Below, piece by piece: positions 1 to 5,589 of a stretch of 5,634 nt of DNA; within the stretch, counting starts at the first letter, position 1; every line of letters begins with the position of its first letter. The position numbers and the translations under genes are program-made. Below the pieces are notes generated by a model. It saw only the letters and a list, made by a program, of their open reading frames with translations. It was not told the origin of the DNA and made no database searches. The stretch spans positions 1 to 5,634 of the forward strand of contig JAHAIU010000193.1 of assembly GCA_018372555.1 (NCBI GenBank), read 5' to 3'. The DNA is from Clostridium sp. (GTDB lineage Bacteria; Bacillota; Clostridia; Clostridiales; Clostridiaceae).

Positions 1-16
1 ATTGTCAGTCGTTGCA

Positions 17-25
17 ATTATATCA
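17..25 (-). promoter_or_regulatory. Extended -10 promoter reading leftward off the window
   Basis: On the minus strand this reads TGATATAAT, a perfect TATAAT box with the TG of an extended -10 element. A weak -35 candidate (TGAACA, 4 of 6 consensus bases) lies 16 bp upstream at 39-44. Transcription would start near base 10 and run off the left edge, so the gene it serves is not visible. The 15 bases at 16-30 are identical to those around the small-gene promoter at 319-333. Confidence 0.5.
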
Positions 26-62
26 TAGGAGTTTTTTCTGTTCAGAGCTTAAGCCATTTTAT

Positions 63-81
63 CCACTGGCATAGCCAGTGG
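63..81. repeat. GC-rich 8-bp hairpin, possible subterminal hairpin of an IS200-like element
   Basis: CCACTGGC (63-70) and GCCAGTGG (74-81) form a perfect 8-bp stem with a 3-base loop. On the plus strand it is followed by TTTT, so it could be a weak terminator, but no rightward gene precedes it in the window. On the minus strand it lies about 40 bp upstream of the leftward promoter at 17-25. This hairpin-then-promoter order resembles the left end of IS200/IS605-family elements, which have subterminal hairpins ahead of tnpA. The IS reading is inference; the hairpin itself is certain. Confidence 0.6.
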
Positions 82-94
82 TTTTCAATACAAT

Positions 95-129
95 AAAAAT
101 AGGAGTGATTAATTTTCACTCCTATTTTT
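95..129. terminator. Bidirectional intrinsic terminator
   Basis: AAAAATAGGAGTGA (95-108) and TCACTCCTATTTTT (116-129) form a perfect 14-bp stem around a 7-base loop. Because the stem ends in A runs on one side and T runs on the other, it has a U tract in both directions. Its main client is the leftward 58-residue gene, whose last codons make up one arm and whose TAA stop (109-111) sits in the loop. In the other direction it would stop any rightward read-through from the left edge. Confidence 0.85.
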
Positions 130-285
130 TATTCCTTCAACTGATTTCTCAAGTCTATTAAGTCTCATTTGAATTTCTTTAAAATGTAAAGATAATTTTT
201 CTTCCTGCTTTTTTAAAAGGTAAGGTATGTAAAATGCAATATTAAAAATAATTAATAATGATAATAAAATTATTATAATTTCCAA
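109..285 (-). CDS. Small membrane protein with C-terminal coiled coil (58 aa, TTG start)
   Basis: I do not recognise a family, so function is unknown. The frame runs from TTG (283-285) to TAA (109-111) and encodes 58 residues. Residues 3-24 are almost entirely I, L, F, A, V-type with Y, N and P near the end, a single transmembrane helix that begins right at the N-terminus. It is followed by KK and a charged helix in which L31, F35, I38, L42, L45, V49 and I52 are spaced 4-3-4-3-4-3, a textbook coiled-coil heptad. The likely topology is a short N-terminus outside and the coiled coil in the cytoplasm. The TTG start is supported by AGGAGG (294-299) 8 bases upstream and an in-frame stop at 298-300. 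There is no ATG before codon 40, so ATG-only gene calling would miss it. It has its own extended -10 promoter and terminator. A type I toxin is an alternative, but the long charged tail is not typical. Confidence 0.8.
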   Translation of the reverse strand: MEIIIILLSLLIIFNIAFYIPYLLKKQEEKLSLHFKEIQMRLNRLEKSVEGIKNRSEN

Positions 286-293
286 TTTGAAAT

Positions 294-299
294 CCTCCT
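294..299 (-). promoter_or_regulatory. Ribosome binding site that sets the TTG start
   Basis: The minus strand reads AGGAGG, fully complementary to the 16S rRNA tail, with 8 bases to the TTG at 283-285. An in-frame TAG at 298-300 closes the frame just upstream, so no other start is plausible. Confidence 0.85.
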
Positions 300-319
300 A
301 GGTAAAGATTAGTAATTAA

Positions 320-328
320 ATTATATCA
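320..328 (-). promoter_or_regulatory. Extended -10 promoter of the 58-aa gene
   Basis: The minus strand reads TGATATAAT, a perfect -10 with the extended TG. The -35 position (343-348) is poor (TTTATT), as is often tolerated with an extended -10. Transcription would start near base 313, giving a leader of about 28 bases that contains the AGGAGG site. Confidence 0.65.
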
Positions 329-386
329 TAGGAAGTTTAAATAATAAAAGTAATAAGATTGTGATAATAAAGAGAATTTGGGGAAC

Positions 387-398
387 AGGTTACAACCT
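387..398. promoter_or_regulatory. Short dyad upstream of the glycosidase promoter, candidate operator
   Basis: AGGTT (387-391) and AACCT (394-398) are a perfect 5-bp inverted repeat with a 2-base centre. It lies in the stretch between the leftward promoter (about 313) and the rightward -35 (431), which otherwise holds no gene I can support. Its core GTTACAAC (389-396) recurs in reverse complement at 1954-1961, inside the dyad before the sugar-acid operon. Operator function is inference. Confidence 0.3.
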
Positions 399-430
399 AG
401 AGTAACATGTTTTTTTGGACTCCGAAATGG

Positions 431-459
431 TTTACCTAGATATTTTACTGTTCTATAAT
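431..459 (+). promoter_or_regulatory. Promoter of the 6-phospho-alpha-glucosidase gene
   Basis: TTTACC (431-436; 4 of 6 matches) and a perfect TATAAT (454-459) are separated by 17 bp, a sigma-A-type promoter. Transcription would start near 466 and leave an untranslated leader of about 80 bases. I see no convincing CcpA (cre) site, terminator-antiterminator pair or other riboregulator in that leader. Confidence 0.65.
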
Positions 460-530
460 GTGCTTGTAAGTAATAAAAATAATAAATTTCAAATATATAA
501 TATGACAATTTTTAAATATGTCGTTAGTGA

Positions 531-537
531 AAGGTGG
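531..537 (+). promoter_or_regulatory. Ribosome binding site that sets the glycosidase start
   Basis: AAGGTGG lies 7 bases before the ATG at 545. The in-frame ATG at 518 has only AT-rich sequence upstream and no Shine-Dalgarno match, and starting there would add nine residues that contain the binding site itself. ATG 545 is therefore preferred. Confidence 0.8.
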
Positions 538-544
538 AAGAAAT

Positions 545-1876
545 ATGGATAACAGAAAATTTTCCGTAGTAATAGCAGGAGGAGGAAGTACATTTACGCC
601 AGGAATTGTAATGATGCTTTTAGATAATGCAGATAGATTCCCATTACGTAAATTAAAATTATATGATAATGATAAAGAACGTCAAGATACAATAGGTGCT
701 GCATTAGCAATCTTATTAAAAGAAAGCTACCCAGAAGTAGAGTTTTCATATACAACAGATCCAGAAGAAGCATTTACAGATGTAGATTTCTGTATGGCTC
801 ATATAAGAGTTGGTAAATATGAAATGAGAGAAAAGGATGAAAAAATCCCACTAAAGCATGGAGTTGTAGGACAAGAAACTTGTGGACCAGGTGGAATTGC
901 ATATGGAATGCGTTCAATAGGTGGAATGTTAGAATTAATAGATATGATGGAAAAGTATTCTCCAAATTGTTGGATGTTAAACTACTCAAATCCAGCTGCA
1001 ATAGTAGCAGAAGCATGCCGTGTATTAAAGCCTAATTCAAAAGTATTAAATATTTGTGATATGCCAGTTGGAACATTAAGACGTATGTCTCAAATAGTTG
1101 GATTAACACCAGCTGATTTAGAAGTTAACTACTTTGGATTAAATCACTTTGGATGGTGGACAAGTGTTAGAGATAAGCAAGGAAATGATTTAATGCCAAA
1201 GCTTAGAGCTTATGTTTCAGAAAATGGATATTTAAACCAGATTGAGGTAGATACTCAACATACTGAACCAAGCTGGCAAGAAACTCATAAGAAGGCAAAA
1301 GATTTAATAGCTTTAGATCCAAACTTCTTACCAAATACATACTTAAAATATTACCTATATCCAGATTACGTAGTAGAGCATTCTGATAAGGACTATACTA
1401 GAGCTAATGAAGTAATGAATGGAAGAGAAAAGAATGTATTTGAAGCTGCTAGAAATATAGTTAAAGCTGGAACAGCAAAGGGTGGAGAATTCCATATAGA
1501 TGCTCATGCATCATTTATAGTTGATTTAGCTAGAGCAATAGCATACAACACTCATGAAAGAATGTTATGTATAGTTGAAAATAAGGGAGCTATTGAAAAC
1601 TTTGATCCAACAGCTATGGTAGAAGTTCCATGTATAGTTGGAAGTAATGGACCAGAACCACTAGTTCAAGGAAGTATTCCAAGATTTGAAAAAGGATTAA
1701 TGGAACAACAAGTAGCTGTAGAAAAGTTAGTAGTTGAAGCATGGATAGAAGGAAGCTATCAAAAATTATGGCAAGCATTAACATTATCTAAGACAGTTCC
1801 AAGTGCAAAAGTTGCTAAGGAAGTTTTAGATGACTTAATTGAGGCAAATAAGGAATACTGGCCAGAATTAAAATAG
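545..1876 (+). CDS. malH: 6-phospho-alpha-glucosidase, glycoside hydrolase family 4
   Basis: This cytoplasmic enzyme hydrolyses 6-phospho-alpha-glucosides such as maltose 6-phosphate, delivered by a PTS, to glucose 6-phosphate and a sugar, using NAD and a divalent metal (Mn) through transient oxidation at C3. The 443 residues match the family length of about 440-450. The N-terminus has the Rossmann nucleotide-binding segment with GGGST (12-16) and the acidic strand end KLYDND. Further on are GQETCGPGG, NYSNPAA, the metal-ligand cysteine in CDMP (171-174) and the metal-ligand histidine in NHFGWW (H201). CDMP is the established signature of alpha-specific phosphoglucosidases; beta-specific enzymes have CNVP. 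The gene has its own promoter. No PTS permease or RpiR-type regulator is next to it, unlike many mal/glv loci, so the transporter must be elsewhere. Arginine codons include five CGT in the first 185 codons and none later. The symbol follows the clostridial/fusobacterial name; glvA and aglB are equivalents. Confidence 0.93.
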   Translation: MDNRKFSVVIAGGGSTFTPGIVMMLLDNADRFPLRKLKLYDNDKERQDTIGAALAILLKESYPEVEFSYTTDPEEAFTDVDFCMAHIRVGKYEMREKDEKIPLKHGVVGQETCGPGGIAYGMRSIGGMLELIDMMEKYSPNCWMLNYSNPAAIVAEACRVLKPNSKVLNICDMPVGTLRRMSQIVGLTPADLEVNYFGLNHFGWWTSVRDKQGNDLMPKLRAYVSENGYLNQIEVDTQHTEPSWQETHKKAKDLIALDPNFLPNTYLKYYLYPDYVVEHSDKDYTRANEVMNGREKNVFEAARNIVKAGTAKGGEFHIDAHASFIVDLARAIAYNTHERMLCIVENKGAIENFDPTAMVEVPCIVGSNGPEPLVQGSIPRFEKGLMEQQVAVEKLVVEAWIEGSYQKLWQALTLSKTVPSAKVAKEVLDDLIEANKEYWPELK

Positions 1877-1941
1877 TTTACAAATACTTTAGGTAATTAC
1901 TTAAGATTAAGATAAATAAAAATAACCTTAAGATAAGAGAT

Positions 1942-1974
1942 ATAGCTCGGAGTGTTGTAACATATCCGAGCTAT
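1942..1974. promoter_or_regulatory. Nested dyad: candidate operator, or weak terminator after the glycosidase gene
   Basis: ATAGCTCGGA (1942-1951) and TCCGAGCTAT (1965-1974) form a perfect 10-bp inverted repeat. Its 13-base interior holds a second one, TGTT (1953-1956) and AACA (1959-1962). As RNA it makes a strong hairpin, but the downstream sequence (GACTTTAATTTTAAAT) is an interrupted U tract, so termination would be partial. As DNA it covers the -35 and spacer of the promoter predicted at 1955-1983, which suits a repressor site. The gap 1877-1941 before it also has an imperfect inverted repeat (1887-1894 with 1925-1932) and repeated CTTAAG. The structure is certain, the role is not. Confidence 0.6.
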
Positions 1975-1983
1975 GACTTTAAT
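1955..1983 (+). promoter_or_regulatory. Probable promoter of the sugar-acid operon
   Basis: TTGTAA (1955-1960; 4 of 6) and TTTAAT (1978-1983; 5 of 6) are spaced by 17 bp. Transcription would begin near 1990, leaving a leader of about 20 bases, just enough for the ribosome binding site at 1996-2004. The -35 lies in the centre of the dyad at 1942-1974. Confidence 0.45.
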
Positions 1984-1995
1984 TTTAAATAATAT

Positions 1996-2004
1996 AAGGG
2001 GTGA
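1996..2004 (+). promoter_or_regulatory. Ribosome binding site that sets the dehydratase start
   Basis: AAGGGGTGA closely matches the anti-Shine-Dalgarno complement (AAGGAGGTGA less one base) and ends 5 bases before ATG 2010. The in-frame GTG at 2001 is part of this binding site and so is an unlikely start. Confidence 0.75.
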
Positions 2005-2009
2005 ATAAA

Positions 2010-3725
2010 ATGATTAGCCAAGAAATAAGAAAAATTGCTCCAGAAATGGATCCATTACGTAGGGGAATGGGATGGTCAGTTGATGATTTATCTAAACCTC
2101 AAATCATAATTGAAAGTACTTTTGGTGATAGCCATCCAGGAAGTGTTCATCTTTTGAAGTTTGCTAATAATGCAGTTCAAGGAGTAAATGAAAAAGGGGG
2201 AAAGGCTGCAAGATATTTTGCAACAGATATATGTGACGGTATGGCTCAAGGACATGATGGTATTAATTATTCATTAGCTTCAAGAGATACTATTACATCA
2301 CTTATTGAAATACATGCAAATGCAACACCTTTTGATGGGGGAGTATTTATATCAAGTTGTGATAAGGCAGTACCATCACATTTAATGGCAATAGGAAGAG
2401 TAAATATACCATCAATTATTGTTACTGGAGGAGTAATGGAAGCAGGTCCAAACCTTCTAACTTTAGAGCAAATAGGTGCTTATAGTGCAATGCAAAAACG
2501 TGGTGAAATTACTGAAGAAGAATTAACTTACTATAAGCATAACGCTTGTCCGTCATGTGGATCATGTTCATTTATGGGAACAGCAGCTACTATGCAAGTT
2601 ATGGCTGAGGCTTTAGGATTAATGTTACCAGGAAGTGCATTAATGCCAGCAACTTGTAAGGACTTAGAAGAGGTTGCAGTTGAAGCTGGAAGACAAATTA
2701 TTGAACTTGCTAAAATGAACTTGAAAGCTAGAGACATAGTAAGTAAAAAGTCTTTTGAAAATGCTATAGTTATCCATGCTGCAATTTCAGGATCTAGTAA
2801 TTCACTTTTACATATTCCAGCTATTGCTCATGAATTTGGAATAGATATAGATGAAGAAACCTTTGATAGAATCCACAGATATGCACCATATTTATTAAAT
2901 ATACGTCCAGCGGGAAAATGGCCAGCTGAATACTTCTACTATGCAGGTGGAGTACCAGCAATCATGGAAGAGGTTAAGGATTTACTTCATTTGGATGTAA
3001 TGACTGTTACTGGTAAGAGTTTAAGAAAAAATCTAGAGGATTTAAGAAAAAATGGTTTTTATGATAGATGTAATGAATATTTAAATAAGGTTGGATTAAA
3101 AAGAGAAGATGTTATAAGACCATTTAATAATCCAATTGGGAAAAATGGGGCTATAGCCATTTTAAAAGGTAATATTGCACCAGAAGGAGCGGTAGTTAAA
3201 CATTCTGCTGTACCAAAGGAGATGCATAAAGCAATATTAAAGGCTAGACCTTTTGATAGTGAGGAAGAGGCTATAGAAGCAATACTTACTAAGAAAATAA
3301 AACCTGGGGATGCAGTCTTTATAAGATATGAAGGTCCAAAGGGAAGTGGAATGCCAGAAATGTTCTATACAACAGAAGCTATTTCTTCAGATAAGGAATT
3401 ATCAGCTAGCATAGCACTTATTACAGATGGAAGATTCTCAGGAGCTTCAAAGGGTCCGGCAATTGGACATGTATCACCAGAGGCAGCAGTTGGTGGTCCA
3501 ATAGCACTAGTAGAGGAAAATGATTTAATTGAAATTGATATAGAGAAGAGAATACTTCAAATAGTCGGAGTTAATGGACAAAGGTTAGAACTTAATGAAA
3601 TAGATAATATCTTAGCTAAGCGTAAAAAATTATGGAAGTCAAGAGGAAATAAATATAAGTCAGGAATTTTAAAAATATTTTCAGATAAGGCAGTTTCACC
3701 TATGAAGGGTGGATATATGGAATAA
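2010..3725 (+). CDS. IlvD/Edd-family dehydratase, probably a hexonate (gluconate-type) dehydratase
   Basis: This is an Fe-S/Mg dehydratase of 571 residues, the usual family length. Visible landmarks are CDK (C117 cluster ligand, D118 Mg ligand, K119 the position carbamylated in the family), CPSCGSC (180-186, with C186 the expected cluster ligand), YEGPKGSGMPEM (E450, Mg ligand) and TDGRFSG (S477, the expected catalytic base). The N-terminal site reads HPGS (42-45) where [2Fe-2S] members have PCN; E. coli IlvD also has PGH there. The segment CDGMAQGHDG (75-84) resembles 6-phosphogluconate dehydratase Edd (CDGVTQGQDG) more than IlvD (DDGIAMGHGG), keeping Mg ligand D76. It is first in a three-gene operon with KDPG aldolase (20 bp downstream) and KDG kinase. 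That context implies dehydration of a hexonate to 2-keto-3-deoxygluconate. True dihydroxy-acid dehydratase (ilvD) is the main alternative; no other ilv gene is nearby. Family is certain, substrate is inferred. Confidence 0.85.
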   Translation: MISQEIRKIAPEMDPLRRGMGWSVDDLSKPQIIIESTFGDSHPGSVHLLKFANNAVQGVNEKGGKAARYFATDICDGMAQGHDGINYSLASRDTITSLIEIHANATPFDGGVFISSCDKAVPSHLMAIGRVNIPSIIVTGGVMEAGPNLLTLEQIGAYSAMQKRGEITEEELTYYKHNACPSCGSCSFMGTAATMQVMAEALGLMLPGSALMPATCKDLEEVAVEAGRQIIELAKMNLKARDIVSKKSFENAIVIHAAISGSSNSLLHIPAIAHEFGIDIDEETFDRIHRYAPYLLNIRPAGKWPAEYFYYAGGVPAIMEEVKDLLHLDVMTVTGKSLRKNLEDLRKNGFYDRCNEYLNKVGLKREDVIRPFNNPIGKNGAIAILKGNIAPEGAVVKHSAVPKEMHKAILKARPFDSEEEAIEAILTKKIKPGDAVFIRYEGPKGSGMPEMFYTTEAISSDKELSASIALITDGRFSGASKGPAIGHVSPEAAVGGPIALVEENDLIEIDIEKRILQIVGVNGQRLELNEIDNILAKRKKLWKSRGNKYKSGILKIFSDKAVSPMKGGYME

Positions 3726-3745
3726 ATTATAAGGAGAGAGTAATC

Positions 3746-4393
3746 ATGAAAAGGATAAGAGTATTAAGTGCATTAAAGAAATGTGGAGTAGTTGCAGTTG
3801 TTAGAGGAACTAGTAAGGAAATAGGTGTTAAGATTTCAGAAAGCTGCATAAAAGGAAATGTTAAGGCTATAGAAGTTACTTATACTAATAAGTATGCAAA
3901 TGAAATAATTAAAGATTTATCAGAAAAATATATAAAAAATGATGATGTTGTAATAGGAGCAGGAACAGTTTTGGATGCTGAAACTGCAAGAATGGCTATA
4001 TTATCAGGAGCAGAATATATAGTTTCACCATCTTTTAATAAAGATACTGCTAAACTTTGTAATAGATATAATGTAGCTTATATTCCAGGAGTAATGACTA
4101 TAAATGAAATAGTTTCTGCTTATGAAAGCGGAGTGGATGTAGTTAAGCTTTTTCCAGGAAATACTTTTGGACAAGGTTATATTTCATCAATTAAAGCGCC
4201 ACTTCCACATGCTAATATTATGGTTACAGGTGGAGTTAATTTAAATAATATAGATGAATGGATAAAAGCTGGAGCTAATGTTGTTGGTATTGGTGGAGAA
4301 TTAAACAAGCTAGGTGAAGCCGGAAAATTTGATGAAATAGAAGCTACTTGTAATGAATATGTTAAAAAGCTTGAAAGTGCAAGGAGGATTTAA
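3746..4393 (+). CDS. kdgA: 2-keto-3-deoxy-6-phosphogluconate (KDPG) aldolase
   Basis: This cytoplasmic class I aldolase cleaves KDPG to pyruvate and glyceraldehyde 3-phosphate. The 215 residues form the single TIM-barrel domain of the Eda/KdgA family (about 205-215). In order one sees VVAVVRG near the N-terminus, EVTYTN with the catalytic Glu at 43, GAGTVLDAE (71-79), IPGV (113-116), VKLFPG with the Schiff-base lysine K134, MVTGGVN (159-165, phosphate binding) and VVGIGGEL near the C-terminal part. The start has AAGGAGAG 7 bases upstream. The gene lies 20 bp after the dehydratase and one base before the kinase, and its last codons (AGG AGG ATT) double as the kinase's ribosome binding site. 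A 6-phosphogalactonate aldolase (DgoA) is a homologous alternative, but the PfkB-type KDG kinase next door favours the gluconate series. Confidence 0.93.
   Translation: MKRIRVLSALKKCGVVAVVRGTSKEIGVKISESCIKGNVKAIEVTYTNKYANEIIKDLSEKYIKNDDVVIGAGTVLDAETARMAILSGAEYIVSPSFNKDTAKLCNRYNVAYIPGVMTINEIVSAYESGVDVVKLFPGNTFGQGYISSIKAPLPHANIMVTGGVNLNNIDEWIKAGANVVGIGGELNKLGEAGKFDEIEATCNEYVKKLESARRI
4381..4387 (+). promoter_or_regulatory. Ribosome binding site of the kinase gene, inside the aldolase gene
   Basis: AAGGAGG lies 7 bases before the GTG at 4395 and within the last codons of the aldolase. This is the only good site near the start, so the GTG is chosen over the upstream in-frame ATG codons at 4353 and 4359, which would create a 35-41 bp overlap and lack a comparable site. 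Confidence 0.85.
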
Positions 4394-4394
4394 A

Positions 4395-5399
4395 GTGAGA
4401 GTTGCAGCTTTCGGGGAAGTATTATTAAGGTTAGCTACTAATAAAGGACTTCGTATTTCAAACTCTAGGGAATTAAACATTAATTATGGTGGAGCTGAGA
4501 CTAATGTTTTAGTTGGTTTAGGTAACTTTGGTATTGAAACTAGACTTATTAGCAAGATATCTGATGATGGCTTTGGGGATGCTATTATTTCTTATTTAAA
4601 ATCTAATTCAGTAGATACAAGTTTTATAAATCAAGGAGAAGGTAGAACTCCTATTTATTATTTAGAAGTTGGTAGTGGAAATAGAAACTCTAAAGTTATT
4701 TATGATAGAAAAAACTCCATATTCTCAGATATAAATGAAGAAGATATTGATATAGTAGAGACTTTAAAAGGAGTAGATATACTTCATTTAACAGGAGTTA
4801 CTATGGCAATTTCAGAAAAAACTAGGGTTTTAGCATATAAAATATTAAATTACTGTAGAGAAAATAATATATTAGTAAGTTATGATTCAAATTATAGAGC
4901 TAGAATGTGGTCTTTAGAGAAAGCAAGCAAGGTTACTAAGGAGATACTTCCTTATGTAAATATTTATTCTGCAGGGATCTTAGATGCTGAAAATATATTA
5001 GGTTTAAATAATAATAAAGAAGATAAAGCTGAAAAATTAAAAGATTATTATGATGAAATTACAAAAATATATCCAAATATAAAATATATATTTTCATCTT
5101 TTAGGGGAATAAAGTCTGCATCTTCAAATACTTTACAATGCAATTTTTATACTAATAATAAATTACATCAATCAAAGATTTATGATATAGATGATATCGT
5201 AGATAGAGTAGGTGGCGGAGATGCTTTAACTACTGGAATACTATATGGAATATTGTCAAATAAAGATCCAATGTATATATCTGAGTTTGCAGCAGCTAAC
5301 TCTGTTTTAAAACATAGCATATATGGAGATGGAAACTTAGTAAAAGTAGATGAAGTTGAAAGCTTGATGAAAGATGGAGTAGGGAAAATAGGAAGATAG
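4395..5399 (+). CDS. kdgK: 2-keto-3-deoxygluconate (KDG) kinase, PfkB/ribokinase family
   Basis: This cytoplasmic kinase phosphorylates 2-keto-3-deoxygluconate at O6 with ATP to give KDPG for the aldolase encoded just upstream. The 334-residue protein starts at GTG and has FGEVLLRL at the N-terminus, YGGAETNV (31-38; the first PfkB glycine pair, substrate site), YDRKNS (103-108) and DSNYRARMW (164-172), both typical of KDG kinases. VDRVGGGDALTTG follows, with the anion-hole glycines 273-275 and catalytic base D276. GGGD in place of the common GAGD is frequent in this subfamily. Only one base separates it from the aldolase stop and its ribosome binding site is inside that gene, so translational coupling is likely. 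Codon use matches its neighbours. Another PfkB sugar kinase (for example fructokinase) is possible on sequence alone, but the motifs and operon agree on KDG. Confidence 0.9.
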   Translation: MRVAAFGEVLLRLATNKGLRISNSRELNINYGGAETNVLVGLGNFGIETRLISKISDDGFGDAIISYLKSNSVDTSFINQGEGRTPIYYLEVGSGNRNSKVIYDRKNSIFSDINEEDIDIVETLKGVDILHLTGVTMAISEKTRVLAYKILNYCRENNILVSYDSNYRARMWSLEKASKVTKEILPYVNIYSAGILDAENILGLNNNKEDKAEKLKDYYDEITKIYPNIKYIFSSFRGIKSASSNTLQCNFYTNNKLHQSKIYDIDDIVDRVGGGDALTTGILYGILSNKDPMYISEFAAANSVLKHSIYGDGNLVKVDEVESLMKDGVGKIGR

Positions 5400-5402
5400 A
5401 AA

Positions 5403-5416
5403 TGTGCTGTCGCACA
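5403..5416. repeat. Short hairpin and AATTAA-rich stretch after the operon
   Basis: TGTGC (5403-5407) and GCACA (5412-5416) form a 5-bp stem 3 bases after the kinase stop. The following bases (5417-5450) are an AT-rich run of AATTAA-like units with no U tract, so this is not a normal terminator. The layout looks like the border of a dispersed intergenic repeat rather than operon-end signals, but one copy cannot prove that. Confidence 0.4.
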
Positions 5417-5463
5417 ATGAAAAATTAATAATTAAAAATGAAGAATTAAGGATGTTTTGCATA

Positions 5464-5589
5464 GTAAAACTTTATTATTAAAACGGAGAATATAACTGCA
5501 AAGATAAATTGACGGCTCGTAAGACAAATGGCTGTAAAAATAAGTTCTAAGGCTCGTAAAACTACTAAGCCAAGAGTTTTGGTAAAACT
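5464..5589. repeat. Non-coding repeat-rich tail with recurring short motifs
   Basis: GTAAAACT occurs three times (5464-5471, 5556-5563, 5582-5589). GGCTCGTAA occurs twice (5514-5522 and 5551-5559). TCTAAGGC is at 5546-5553 and again at 5616-5623. No reading frame with a ribosome binding site is present on either strand. This suggests a degenerate or composite dispersed element running off the right edge. Confidence 0.5.

Noticed and set aside
326..508. 60-residue minus-strand frame between the small gene and the glycosidase gene
   Set aside because: It has no ribosome binding site, is rich in Y/F from AT-rich DNA, and overlaps the rightward glycosidase promoter.
300..544. Riboswitch, T-box or CcpA cre site in the glycosidase leader
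   Set aside because: No conserved T-box sequence, no terminator/antiterminator pair and no good cre match could be seen; only short dyads are present.
774..1016. 80-residue minus-strand frame inside the glycosidase gene
   Set aside because: It is antisense to a clearly coding family 4 enzyme, with low-complexity Leu-rich sequence and no start signals.
545..1876. Mosaic origin of the glycosidase gene from uneven arginine codons (five CGT early, none late)
   Set aside because: The counts are too small, other codon usage is uniform, and the protein motifs are continuous across the gene.
2531..2737. 68-residue minus-strand frame inside the dehydratase gene
   Set aside because: It is antisense to the conserved cluster-binding region of the dehydratase and has no supporting signals.
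4353..4394. Longer kinase with an N-terminal extension from ATG 4353
   Set aside because: The added residues overlap the aldolase and do not resemble a PfkB N-terminus. AAGGAGG is placed correctly for GTG 4395, and the family motif FGE then falls at the normal position.
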